From: CAYGZQ01 sp964354375 [NCBI: uncultured Planctomycetota bacterium]
GTDB taxonomy: Bacteria > JAJVIF01 > JAPKYR01
NCBI GenBank assembly: GCA_964354375.1
Contig: CAYGZQ010000071.1
Location: 1-19,303 of the forward strand
Length of the DNA stretch: 19,303 bases
Direction of reading: 5' to 3'
Part shown: positions 1 to 7,986 of the stretch, piece after piece
How positions within the stretch are numbered: the first letter of the stretch is position 1
Layout of the letters: every line of letters starts with the position of its first letter
Notes under the pieces: generated by a model
What the model was told of the DNA's origin: nothing
The model's input: only the letters and a program-made list of their open reading frames with translations
The model's database searches: none
Position numbers and translations under genes: made by a program

Positions 1-33
1 TAACGACGGGCACAGGCACGCTCGGGGACTCGC

Positions 34-1341
34 TCAGCCTGAGCCCGGCACCCGGGGTCCGATTCTTGACAGGCCCTGCATGTAGGGTCTGAGGATTTCG
101 GGGACCGCGAGGCCGCCGTCGGACTCCTGGTAGTGCTCCAGAATCGAGACCATGACGCGGCTTGTGGCGAGCGCGCTTCCGTTCAGCGTGTGCACGAACT
201 CGGGCTTCTTTCGGTCGGACGGACGGAAGCGTATATTCGCCCTGCGGGCCTGGTAGTCGGTGCAGTTCGAGACGCTCGACACTTCGCTGTACGCCTTCTG
301 TCCGGGCAGCCACGCCTCGATGTCATAGGTGAAGGCCGATTGCTGGGCCAGGTCGCCCGTCGCGAGCATCGTTGTCCGATACGGAAGGCCGAGATCCTCC
401 ACGATCTTCTCGGAGAACGATCTCATCAACTCGATCTCGCCGGCGCTCTCCTCGGGGCGCGTGTAGGAGAAAATCTCCACCTTGTGGAACTGGTGAATCC
501 GAATCAGGCCGCGCTCCTCGGCGCCGTACGTACCCGCCTCCCTGCGAAAACACGGTGTGAAGCTCGCCAGCCTGAGTGGGAGCATTTCGTCGGGAAGAAT
601 CTCGCCCCGGTAGAGATTGAGGAGCGGGACCTCGCTCGTCGGGATCAATACGAGATCGTCGTCGCGGCACTCGTACGCCTGCTCGCGGAATTTGGGGAAC
701 TGGCCGGATGCAAACATGCTGTCCGAATTCACTGCGTAGGGAGGTATTATCAGCTCGCGACCGTCCGCTGTCGCACGCTCGATGAAAAAAGTCACGAGCG
801 CCCATTCAAGCCTCGCCAGGTCGCCCCTGTAGAGCGGCCAGCCGCTGCCCGTCATCCTTGCCGCGCGGGGAAAATCGAGCCCCCCCCTCTCGCCGAGACC
901 TTCGGCCACTTCGATATGGTTGCGGAAAGCGAAGCCCCATTCCTCGGGAGTTCGCGCCTTCCCGTATTCCCTCACGACGACATTCGCGGACTTGTCGGGT
1001 CCGACCGGGGTATTGTCGAGAGGTATGTTCGGAAGGACTTCGACCGCCCGATTCAACTCGTCCTCGACCGCTCTGAGCTCCTCGTCAAGCTCCTTGATGT
1101 CGCCCGCCAGGGATTTCATTGCGGCAAGGACCTCACCCGGGTCTTCGCCCTTTGCCTTCTTCGCTCCGATTTCCTTGCTCGCGCGATTCTGCTGGGCCTT
1201 CTTTTCCTCGACCGCGCCGATAAGGCCCCTGCGCTTCTCGTCGAGTTCCCTGATTGCGTCGAGGTTCAGAGCCGGCTCCCGGGACCTGAGTCGGTCCGCA
1301 GCGCCGTCGATATTCCCCAGCAGGAGTTTCACATCTATCAT
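34..1341 (-). CDS. serS: Seryl-tRNA synthetase
   Basis: This is a cytoplasmic class II aminoacyl-tRNA synthetase that charges tRNA-Ser, and tRNA-Sec where present, with serine using ATP. The protein is 435 residues, close to the usual 420-435. Residues 1-110 form the charged helical arm (coiled coil) that grips the tRNA. The catalytic core has the TSEVP segment at 235-239, motif 2 with FRREAGTYG at 265-273, and motif 3 with LNGSALATSR at 386-395. The ATG at 1341 gives the standard MIDVKLL N-terminus. The same frame stays open far upstream into the next gene, but that extension is chance. No strong Shine-Dalgarno precedes the ATG. The gene is divergent from the first lipoprotein gene with 195 nt between the two start codons. 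The identification is certain. Confidence 0.97.
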   Translation of the reverse strand: MIDVKLLLGNIDGAADRLRSREPALNLDAIRELDEKRRGLIGAVEEKKAQQNRASKEIGAKKAKGEDPGEVLAAMKSLAGDIKELDEELRAVEDELNRAVEVLPNIPLDNTPVGPDKSANVVVREYGKARTPEEWGFAFRNHIEVAEGLGERGGLDFPRAARMTGSGWPLYRGDLARLEWALVTFFIERATADGRELIIPPYAVNSDSMFASGQFPKFREQAYECRDDDLVLIPTSEVPLLNLYRGEILPDEMLPLRLASFTPCFRREAGTYGAEERGLIRIHQFHKVEIFSYTRPEESAGEIELMRSFSEKIVEDLGLPYRTTMLATGDLAQQSAFTYDIEAWLPGQKAYSEVSSVSNCTDYQARRANIRFRPSDRKKPEFVHTLNGSALATSRVMVSILEHYQESDGGLAVPEILRPYMQGLSRIGPRVPGSG

Positions 1342-1536
1342 GGCAGGCAACTTTAGTAGCTCGGGGGGTTCTGCGCAAGTGGGCAAGGGAGGCGGACGTC
1401 TGCAGCGTCGATCTCCGCGGTCCGATAATCTATAATAAAACGAATAAAACGCGAAACAATGGCTTCCCACGTTGCACTGCGCGTCGGAGGTGGAGTAAAA
1501 TTGCGTGATTGTTGAAATCGCACGGAGGTGCGCGAA
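1342..1536. promoter_or_regulatory. Divergent intergenic region, serS / lipoprotein 1
   Basis: This 195-nt gap must hold the promoters of both serS (minus) and lipoprotein 1 (plus). An AT-rich island at about 1425-1460 stands out from the GC-rich surroundings. It contains a perfect TATAAT at 1431-1436 on the plus strand and a tandem direct repeat of AATAAAACG at 1434-1442 and 1443-1451. No convincing -35 box lies 16-18 nt upstream of the TATAAT. Assignment as a promoter therefore rests on the -10 match and the position only. Confidence 0.35.
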
Positions 1537-4500
1537 ATGGTGCTGCGCAGGCAGGTTTCTATATGCATTTTCCTGATGCTCATGTTCGTCATGGCCGGGT
1601 GCCAGGGCGGAGGCGGACCCGCTGCGCCCCAGCCCGACGACGGGCAGCAGCAGTCCCCCCTTCCCGCCGAGTCGCTTCACTCCGCCGGGCTTCTCCAGAA
1701 AGGGCACCAGCTCCTGGCGCTGGTCGAGTGCCAGATCGATGCGGAGAAAGGCACGATAGACGTCTCTCCCATGCGGACGGCGGAGACACACTTGAACCTG
1801 ATCCAGCTGATCCCGATATACTGCCATCCGACGTCGGAGTGCCTCGATTTCATTAATCTTGTTATTGACGAGCCGACGGCGACATGCGATCTTGACGTTG
1901 TCGTCACTCACCCGGTGCCCGACGCGTACGCGGATGTTTTCGACATGCGCGGCATCGGCATTTTCAAGAGCACTCTCGATCCGGGATTCACCGGAGGCGC
2001 GATCGCTACGCAGATCCAAAACAGGGACGGCTTCACCACGGCGTACGATGTCGCGGGAATATACGACGCGTTCCTGAATCCGTACGTGGCTTTCAACAAG
2101 GCCCAGGAAAAGCGCATTTTTGAACACAGCACCACCACCTCCGAGCACGTTACGTGCAAGTTCCCGTCGCTCGATCCCAAGGACGCCAAGTTCCTGTATG
2201 CCCTTGATGCGACATGGTCCGATCCGCTTTACTACAACCCTGACGATCCACTCACGGATCCTAACATGGCCGAGCCCTACAGGGTCGACATCATCTACGT
2301 GGATCCGGTCGCGGACGCGTTCCTCTCCGAAGGCACCGCTATCGTCAAGGTCTATGACTGGCAGGCGAACGCCTCCAGCGCCCAGCTTGAGTGCCCCGAT
2401 TTGTTCGGTGGACCGATGGACATGACAGAGGTCTGGTCCAACGAAGGCGAGTACCTCTATTACGTCAACATGGTTAACGACGAGGAGGCAGGCGGGGGAG
2501 AATACCCGGTCCTCGTCAGGGCCGCAGACGAGTTCCCCACGCAGCCTGATTTGATCGACCCCACGGTACTGATGGAGCTCGCCAACTATCGGCTTGGGAG
2601 CGTCCTTGTGTACGATTCCGCCGTGAACACCGCTCCCGTTGCGAGCGCTACAGCCAGCCAACTCAACATCGCGGTGGGAGGTTCAGTGCATTTCGATGCG
2701 AGCGGGTCCACGGACGCTGAGGACAGCGCTGTGGCTTCATTCTCGTGGGACCTCAACGGCGACGGGGAATTCGGCGATGAGAGCACGGATGAGGTCGACA
2801 GGCAGTACACCGAGATCGGTGTGTACGCGGTCAATGTCATAGTCACGGACAACGGGGGGCTTTCCGATGTTCTCGACCTGCCCTTTGTTGTTCACGTCAA
2901 CCCGAGCGGAAACACTCCGCCTGTTGCGTCCGCATTCGCATCGAAGACCGACCCGTTGATCGATGAGGAAATAACACTGGACGCCAGCGCGTCGTCGGAC
3001 CTCGAGGACGTCAAACCGATAAGCTGGGACTGGGACCTGGACAACGACAGTGTATATGACGATGCTTCCGGGGAAGTCATCCAGCATAGTTGGGCCGCGG
3101 CGGGCACCTACAATGTGGACGTTCTGGTGAAGGACTCCGGCGGTCTTGGCGATACGCTGGATGCCAAGCTGCAGATACAAGTGACCGCAACGGCGAATGA
3201 GCCGCCCGTTGCCGTCGCCGAGGCCGATAAATACGACGCCATCGTAGGTGAAGGAATAGTCTTCGACGGCTCGGCGTCATATGACCCGGAAGACGGGGAT
3301 GTCGCCCAGTACATGTGGGATCTTAACGGTGACGGCGTGTACTCGGAAGGGTTTAGCTCCGTGGTTTCATACAAGTACTGGAATCCCGGAACATACGACG
3401 CGGATCTGAAGGTTTACGACTCAAAGGGCCTTTCGGACACTCTGGACTCCAAACTCGTCATTCACATCACCGGCGAGCCCAACCAGCCGCCCGTGGCGAT
3501 CGCCACTGCGGACAAGACTGTAGTGTATGTCGACGAGGCGGTGCATTTCGACGGCAGCGATTCCTACGATCCGGAGGAAGGGAACGTCGCGACCTATCTC
3601 TGGGATCTCAACGGGGACGGAATGTACTTCGATGCTTTCATTGCGGAGCCGGATTGGTGGTACGACATGCCCGGGACGTATTTCGTCGACCTCAGGGTCT
3701 GCGACACACCGGGTTACTGCGACACTCTCGACACGCCGATCGAAATCCAGGTTCTTGAGGGGAGCAACAAGCCGCCGGTTGCGATCGCGACCGCGGACAA
3801 GTACACCGTTTACGAGGGGGATACCGTGCACTTCGACGGCTCCCAGTCGACCGATCAAGAGGACGGGCATCCGGTGAGCTGGCAGTGGGACCTGGACGAA
3901 GATGGCCAGTATGACGATTCGCCCTTCATCCTTGCATCGAAGCAGTACGACACCGAGGGCGTATACCATGTCGATCTCAAGGTGACCGATTCAGGGGCTG
4001 CGTGGGACACGCTGGATGAGCCGTTGACCATCAATGTGTTCAAGGCCGGCGAGAATTTCCCTCCCATGGCCGACGCCGATGTCAACTGCGCTTTCCCCGT
4101 CGTGGACCAGACGGTCAGATTCACAGACAGCAGTAGTGATGCCGACGGTGAGATAGTGAAATGGGAGTGGAATTTCGACGATGGCGACGGATGGCAGGAT
4201 TTCACTCCGACGCAGGGCAATATGGAGCATGCTTTTGCGGACGAGGGAGTGTATTTCGTGGACCTGCGAGTGACCGATGACATGGACACAACCGACCAGC
4301 TCGATGCGCCGATAAGCATCATGGTCTCGGAGCCGGACTTCGTTCCGCCGACTGAGCCGCCGTCCTGTGCCGGGGCCGCGATCCACAAGCTCGGTGGAGC
4401 GGCCCCTCTGATGCAGAGCAACGATTCGGTCGATGCGCGGGACTCGGCTTTCCTTGCCAACGGTACCTTTATGATGGTAGTCTCCGGACTTCTATACCAG

Positions 4501-5238
4501 CTTCAACCGCCCTCAATGCTTCTTGAGCCGCCGCTCCTGACCGATGCGGGCTGGATCAAGTCGATCGACGCGACATCCGGCGGGGCTGTCGCCCTCAGCG
4601 GCCTTGATAACGGTATTGTTCGACTCTATATGGCCGTCGGCGTCGTCAATGTCACGCTCGAACCCCTGGCGACCGTCGAGGTCGGTCAGCCGGTGCAGGC
4701 TGTGACTTTCGATGACTCGGACAACCTCTGGGTTTACACCCAGGGAGAGATCCGGGAGTATGCAGGGACGACATATGAATACAACCCGTGCAAGGTCTTC
4801 GAGGTGCCCGAGGTTCAGACGCTGGGTGTAGTAGACGATATGGAATTCAGCACATGGAATCACTCGATTTACCTTGCGGTCAATGATGGTGCAAACGGAA
4901 CGGTCGTCGAGGTCGACTACCTCGGCAACGTTGCGGATACCCTGACGGATGTCCTCATGGGTCCGTCACGGTACATGGACATTGTGATCGACAAGGACCT
5001 TCTCTATTCTGAGACCGGAGCCTGCCGCATCGAAGTCTTCGGCGGCATCAACCAGGCGTACGTGACGCGGCTGGACACCGACTTGAACATCCTGGCGCAG
5101 GCCACGGTGGGTTACTACGGTATCAGGAGTGCGACGCTCAGCATGACGGAGAACACTGTGATCGTTCTGGAGGACTGCTGTCTGGCGTGGATAGACATGT
5201 TTATGGCGCCGCCCGACTGGACCGATATCGAGCAATAA
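1537..5238 (+). CDS. PKD-repeat surface lipoprotein (lipoprotein 1)
   Basis: This is a predicted lipoprotein of 1233 residues and unknown function. The start is the ATG at 1537, because GGAGGTG at 1524-1530 sits 6 nt upstream; the GTG at 1528 lies inside that Shine-Dalgarno. Residues 1-22 are a lipoprotein signal ending in the lipobox VMAGC, with Cys22 as the lipidation site and Gln at +2, compatible with outer-membrane sorting. Residues about 60-345 are an N-terminal module shared with the next two genes: FDMRGIGIF near 135, a D-G-F-T-T segment, ALDATW, ECPDLF at 285-290 and a GGG turn at 319-321. Residues 364-934 are six PKD-like repeats. Residues 935-1233 form a C-terminal beta-rich region, possibly propeller-like, that I cannot assign. 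PKD domains usually serve extracellular adhesion or spacing. The lipoprotein and PKD calls are firm; the function is not. Confidence 0.9.
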   Translation: MVLRRQVSICIFLMLMFVMAGCQGGGGPAAPQPDDGQQQSPLPAESLHSAGLLQKGHQLLALVECQIDAEKGTIDVSPMRTAETHLNLIQLIPIYCHPTSECLDFINLVIDEPTATCDLDVVVTHPVPDAYADVFDMRGIGIFKSTLDPGFTGGAIATQIQNRDGFTTAYDVAGIYDAFLNPYVAFNKAQEKRIFEHSTTTSEHVTCKFPSLDPKDAKFLYALDATWSDPLYYNPDDPLTDPNMAEPYRVDIIYVDPVADAFLSEGTAIVKVYDWQANASSAQLECPDLFGGPMDMTEVWSNEGEYLYYVNMVNDEEAGGGEYPVLVRAADEFPTQPDLIDPTVLMELANYRLGSVLVYDSAVNTAPVASATASQLNIAVGGSVHFDASGSTDAEDSAVASFSWDLNGDGEFGDESTDEVDRQYTEIGVYAVNVIVTDNGGLSDVLDLPFVVHVNPSGNTPPVASAFASKTDPLIDEEITLDASASSDLEDVKPISWDWDLDNDSVYDDASGEVIQHSWAAAGTYNVDVLVKDSGGLGDTLDAKLQIQVTATANEPPVAVAEADKYDAIVGEGIVFDGSASYDPEDGDVAQYMWDLNGDGVYSEGFSSVVSYKYWNPGTYDADLKVYDSKGLSDTLDSKLVIHITGEPNQPPVAIATADKTVVYVDEAVHFDGSDSYDPEEGNVATYLWDLNGDGMYFDAFIAEPDWWYDMPGTYFVDLRVCDTPGYCDTLDTPIEIQVLEGSNKPPVAIATADKYTVYEGDTVHFDGSQSTDQEDGHPVSWQWDLDEDGQYDDSPFILASKQYDTEGVYHVDLKVTDSGAAWDTLDEPLTINVFKAGENFPPMADADVNCAFPVVDQTVRFTDSSSDADGEIVKWEWNFDDGDGWQDFTPTQGNMEHAFADEGVYFVDLRVTDDMDTTDQLDAPISIMVSEPDFVPPTEPPSCAGAAIHKLGGAAPLMQSNDSVDARDSAFLANGTFMMVVSGLLYQLQPPSMLLEPPLLTDAGWIKSIDATSGGAVALSGLDNGIVRLYMAVGVVNVTLEPLATVEVGQPVQAVTFDDSDNLWVYTQGEIREYAGTTYEYNPCKVFEVPEVQTLGVVDDMEFSTWNHSIYLAVNDGANGTVVEVDYLGNVADTLTDVLMGPSRYMDIVIDKDLLYSETGACRIEVFGGINQAYVTRLDTDLNILAQATVGYYGIRSATLSMTENTVIVLEDCCLAWIDMFMAPPDWTDIEQ
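2626..4338 (+). repeat. Six tandem PKD-type repeats, 285-bp period
   Basis: The repeats begin with N-x-P-P-(V/M), or NTAPV in the first, at 2626, 2911, 3196, 3481, 3766 and 4054. Spacing is 285 nt four times and then 288 nt, and the last unit is again 285 nt. In protein 1 they are residues 364-458, 459-553, 554-648, 649-743, 744-839 and 840-934. Each contains a W-D-(L/F)-(D/N)-x-D core, a G-x-Y or G-V-Y turn about 25 residues later, and a V-x-D/V-x-V-x-D strand, as in PKD domains. The sixth unit is the most diverged (WNFDDGDG). The units differ clearly in nucleotide sequence, so the array is not a recent duplication. Confidence 0.88.
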
Positions 5239-5296
5239 AGCCGGCGGACGCCCGGAACGCGGTTTCAGGAAATACTTCGCGATGGAATGCAATGCC

Positions 5297-5325
5297 TTGA
5301 CAATGGCTCACACAGGTTATATATT
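5297..5325 (+). promoter_or_regulatory. Sigma70-type promoter for lipoprotein 2
   Basis: A perfect TTGACA at 5297-5302 is followed by a 17-nt spacer and TATATT at 5320-5325, inside the 191-nt gap between lipoproteins 1 and 2. Transcription would start near 5332, about 98 nt upstream of the ATG at 5430. This implies that lipoprotein 2 can be transcribed independently of lipoprotein 1. It has not been tested, but the hexamers and spacing are close to ideal. Confidence 0.72.
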
Positions 5326-5385
5326 GAGGTTGACTTCCCTCCTGATTTCTCGTATCCCGTCTGACATTTGCATACGGTACTTCGC

Positions 5386-5406
5386 TCGACCCTCACCTGA
5401 GGGCGA
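5386..5406. promoter_or_regulatory. Inverted repeat in the lipoprotein 2 leader
   Basis: CCCTCA at 5390-5395 and TGAGGG at 5398-5403 are perfect complements around a 2-nt centre. The symmetry extends to TCG on the left and CGA on the right with one unpaired A at 5389. It lies between the promoter and the Shine-Dalgarno GGAGG at 5420-5424. It could be an operator for a dimeric regulator or a short 5' UTR hairpin. The symmetry is visible; the function is inferred. Confidence 0.35.
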
Positions 5407-5429
5407 TAGTCTACATTTTGGAGGCTGAC

Positions 5430-7796
5430 ATGCGATCGAGATGTCTGTGCGCTGCATCGGCAGTGATCATCATGCTGGTGTTCATACTACTGGGTTGCTC
5501 CGGCAAAGGCGGCGGAGCGGTACTGCCGGATGTGGCCGGCACGGACGTGGAGATGACCCCGACTGTTCAGGGAGCGGATGCGGAACGCAACGCGTCGGAC
5601 AAGGGTCGATACCTCTGGGGTTTCTGGATGATGAACCTCAACGCGGATCACACGGCCATTGAGCCGGTGCCCGTCAGGGACGCCGGTTTCCATCTGAATG
5701 TGCTGGGCTACCTTGAGCCCCCCGGGGCAAACAAGTACCTCAAGATCGTGAGCGTCTCGTGGTCCGAGTACGACACGCTGCTGGTTGACATTCAGCTCAT
5801 CCATCCGTTTCTGTCGAACAAAATGCTGACCGGCCGCGATGTGCGGGGCATTGCCATCCTGCCGTACAACAAGATCTTCCCCATCACGACGGTCCGTAAC
5901 GTCCACGGCGTTCCCGTCCCCATCACCGCGTCGCGACGACTAGTCAACGCCGACGGCTACACTACGTTGTGGAACCGCGAAACGGCCCAGGCTGTCCAGT
6001 ACCCAAAAATCATGGGCTACATAAGGGGCAGGTATGCCACCCCGAACGAGTACTTCATCGAGGGCAACCTTCATGGCTTCAAAAATTTCTACACGGACCC
6101 GATGGAGCACGTGTTCCAGTGCAACCAGGCCGCAACGCGGCAGTACGAGTTCGATTTCCCGCCCGGACCGCTGACGTTCGCCTATTCCGTGGACTGCAGC
6201 TGGGCCCCTCCGATCAACCTGCCGGTAACCGATATCTGGGCCGACTTCGCGCCTTCGGCCAACTGCCCCGAGCCGTACCAGATATCCGCAAGCATCATCA
6301 GCAATTCGCTCACCAAGTTGGGCGGCAGCGCCGTGGTGCAGTTCGACGTGATGGACTGGCAGGATCCCACGAATTTCTCCCATGTCCATGTCGAGGCACC
6401 CGATCTCTTCTACGGGACCATCGAGCCCACCATTCCTCCCGTCTATCCCGACCCCAACACGGCGAGATACGAGGTCACCGTCCCCAACACCAAGGGCAGC
6501 GCGGTCACGGCAGGAGGCGGGAGCGATCTTTTGGTCGTCGTTGAAGACGTGGAGAATTCGACCGTCACCCCCGACCTGACCGCTTACAACATCTTCAAGC
6601 TTCCCGTGGCGGATGTTCCGGGATTCTGGAGGGATCGCAACGGCAACGGCACTTTCGTGAACGTCCCCATAGTGGCGCCGCTTATCGAACCTTCCTCGCC
6701 GTCTCTGGTCTCTCCCGACCTTGCGGTCATCAGCTACCCGCAGCCCGACTACGATTTCTACAACGGGAAGCCGGAGATAATGCTCTTTGACAGCGAAGAC
6801 GCGAGGTTCGTCGTGTACAACCGCACTCTGACATCGAGCTTCGTGAAAGCAGGGTACCCGATCCAGCCGTTCCCGCCGTCATGGCTGTTGTATCCGTTCT
6901 GCATGGATTCGAACAACATGGGATGGTTCGGAGTCGGGTCGAACAATACGACCTCGGTTGTGGGAACGTACCAGGTCCAGCACCTGATAAACATGTTCAG
7001 GCAAAGCGGCATTTATGGATATAGCTGGCACACCGGAACAGCGCCCGCATACCTGGAGACCATCAGGGATGTCACGGCAGGCATGGGTAATGTCGTGGGC
7101 GATCCTGTCTATGGTCTATTTGCGTTCAAATCGGGAACCGTTCCGACCGTCGCACATGCCCTTGAGGTGCGATATCCCTATATCGACCCGTCGAACGCCA
7201 ATACTTTCAGAACCTCGATCCCGATGCTGAACACCGGGTACATCCCCGGCGCAATAAACTCGAACGCCGAAAGACTGAAATGCGGCGTCGATACCGACCC
7301 TGCCTGGCAACCGCCGAAACCTCAGCGTGACGCGTTCTATATCGTTGAGAGCAACCCGTCGCTCGGGACCAGCGAGGTCGAGGGCTTTGATGTCGCCTTC
7401 AACAACACGAACACGGATGTGCTCTGGAACCTGACAAACGCTCAGATCCAGTCGGAATTCCCGGGCGCGTGGGCTGTGGATTGCGAGGTCGTCCCGTCTT
7501 ACACCGACCATGTTACGCTCCAGGGCGACCAGACGGCAGAGTATAACTGGCTGTGCGTCCTGATGACCGACGGGATCCATTACTGGCTTGCATTCTATGA
7601 TCCCCTGAACCCGTCGCCGGACAATCCCGGTAATAACACTCATGCCACGATTTACACGTCGAACAAAGTCCCTTGTGTCGGCAGCGGGTTTACACCGGTC
7701 GCCCTGGATGTCGACTTCCAGTTCTTCGAGGTCTACACCCTGTCGAGGGACGATCTCGATGTGCACTACATCAGCGTGTTTGAGTTCTTCTATTGA
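5430..7796 (+). CDS. Lipoprotein 2 of a three-paralog family
   Basis: This is a predicted lipoprotein of 788 residues; I do not recognise a named family. The start is the ATG at 5430, 5 nt after GGAGG at 5420-5424; the TTG at 5418 is only the open frame. The signal peptide ends in the lipobox LLGC, with Cys23 lipidated and Ser at +2. The N-terminal module (residues about 45-385) has WGFWMM, LSWSEYD-like VSWSEYDTLLVDI, DVRGIAI at 137-143, NADGYTTLWNRETA, FAYSVDCSW, EAPDLFYGT at 322-330 and GGGSDLLVVVED at 362-373. The C-terminal half (about 395-788) is beta-rich, with YDFYNGKPEIMLF, NPSLGTSEVEGFDV and a C-terminal aromatic tail. The protein aligns end to end with lipoprotein 3. It is probably exported and membrane-anchored. 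No catalytic motif is evident. Confidence 0.9.
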   Translation: MRSRCLCAASAVIIMLVFILLGCSGKGGGAVLPDVAGTDVEMTPTVQGADAERNASDKGRYLWGFWMMNLNADHTAIEPVPVRDAGFHLNVLGYLEPPGANKYLKIVSVSWSEYDTLLVDIQLIHPFLSNKMLTGRDVRGIAILPYNKIFPITTVRNVHGVPVPITASRRLVNADGYTTLWNRETAQAVQYPKIMGYIRGRYATPNEYFIEGNLHGFKNFYTDPMEHVFQCNQAATRQYEFDFPPGPLTFAYSVDCSWAPPINLPVTDIWADFAPSANCPEPYQISASIISNSLTKLGGSAVVQFDVMDWQDPTNFSHVHVEAPDLFYGTIEPTIPPVYPDPNTARYEVTVPNTKGSAVTAGGGSDLLVVVEDVENSTVTPDLTAYNIFKLPVADVPGFWRDRNGNGTFVNVPIVAPLIEPSSPSLVSPDLAVISYPQPDYDFYNGKPEIMLFDSEDARFVVYNRTLTSSFVKAGYPIQPFPPSWLLYPFCMDSNNMGWFGVGSNNTTSVVGTYQVQHLINMFRQSGIYGYSWHTGTAPAYLETIRDVTAGMGNVVGDPVYGLFAFKSGTVPTVAHALEVRYPYIDPSNANTFRTSIPMLNTGYIPGAINSNAERLKCGVDTDPAWQPPKPQRDAFYIVESNPSLGTSEVEGFDVAFNNTNTDVLWNLTNAQIQSEFPGAWAVDCEVVPSYTDHVTLQGDQTAEYNWLCVLMTDGIHYWLAFYDPLNPSPDNPGNNTHATIYTSNKVPCVGSGFTPVALDVDFQFFEVYTLSRDDLDVHYISVFEFFY

Positions 7797-7986
7797 TCAC
7801 TGCGAAGGGCTCGATAGTTGAAGACGCCGTGGACACGCTCGGTGACTCGAGGGGGGATATTAAGAGTGTGAAAGGGTGTCCGAGCGCCGTCATATCCGAC
7901 CCTTATTGCCTGCTCCACGCTCGTATCCACCGCGGGCCGTTTGAATCGCATAGCTCTGTTCCGGAAATGGCCCGAGGAGGCATATT

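Noticed and set aside
133-1356. 407-residue plus-strand open frame over serS
   Set aside because: It is fully antisense to a well-conserved seryl-tRNA synthetase and shows no family features of its own.
1342-2661. Upstream extension of the serS frame to about 875 residues
   Set aside because: The extra part crosses the divergent promoter region and lies antisense to lipoprotein 1. SerRS proteins start at the MIDVK-type N-terminus, so the extension is chance.
7797-7986. A promoter before lipoprotein 3
   Set aside because: TATTAA at 7858-7863 was considered, but no -35 lies at suitable spacing and no other pair was convincing. The 190-nt stretch holds only the Shine-Dalgarno that I can support.
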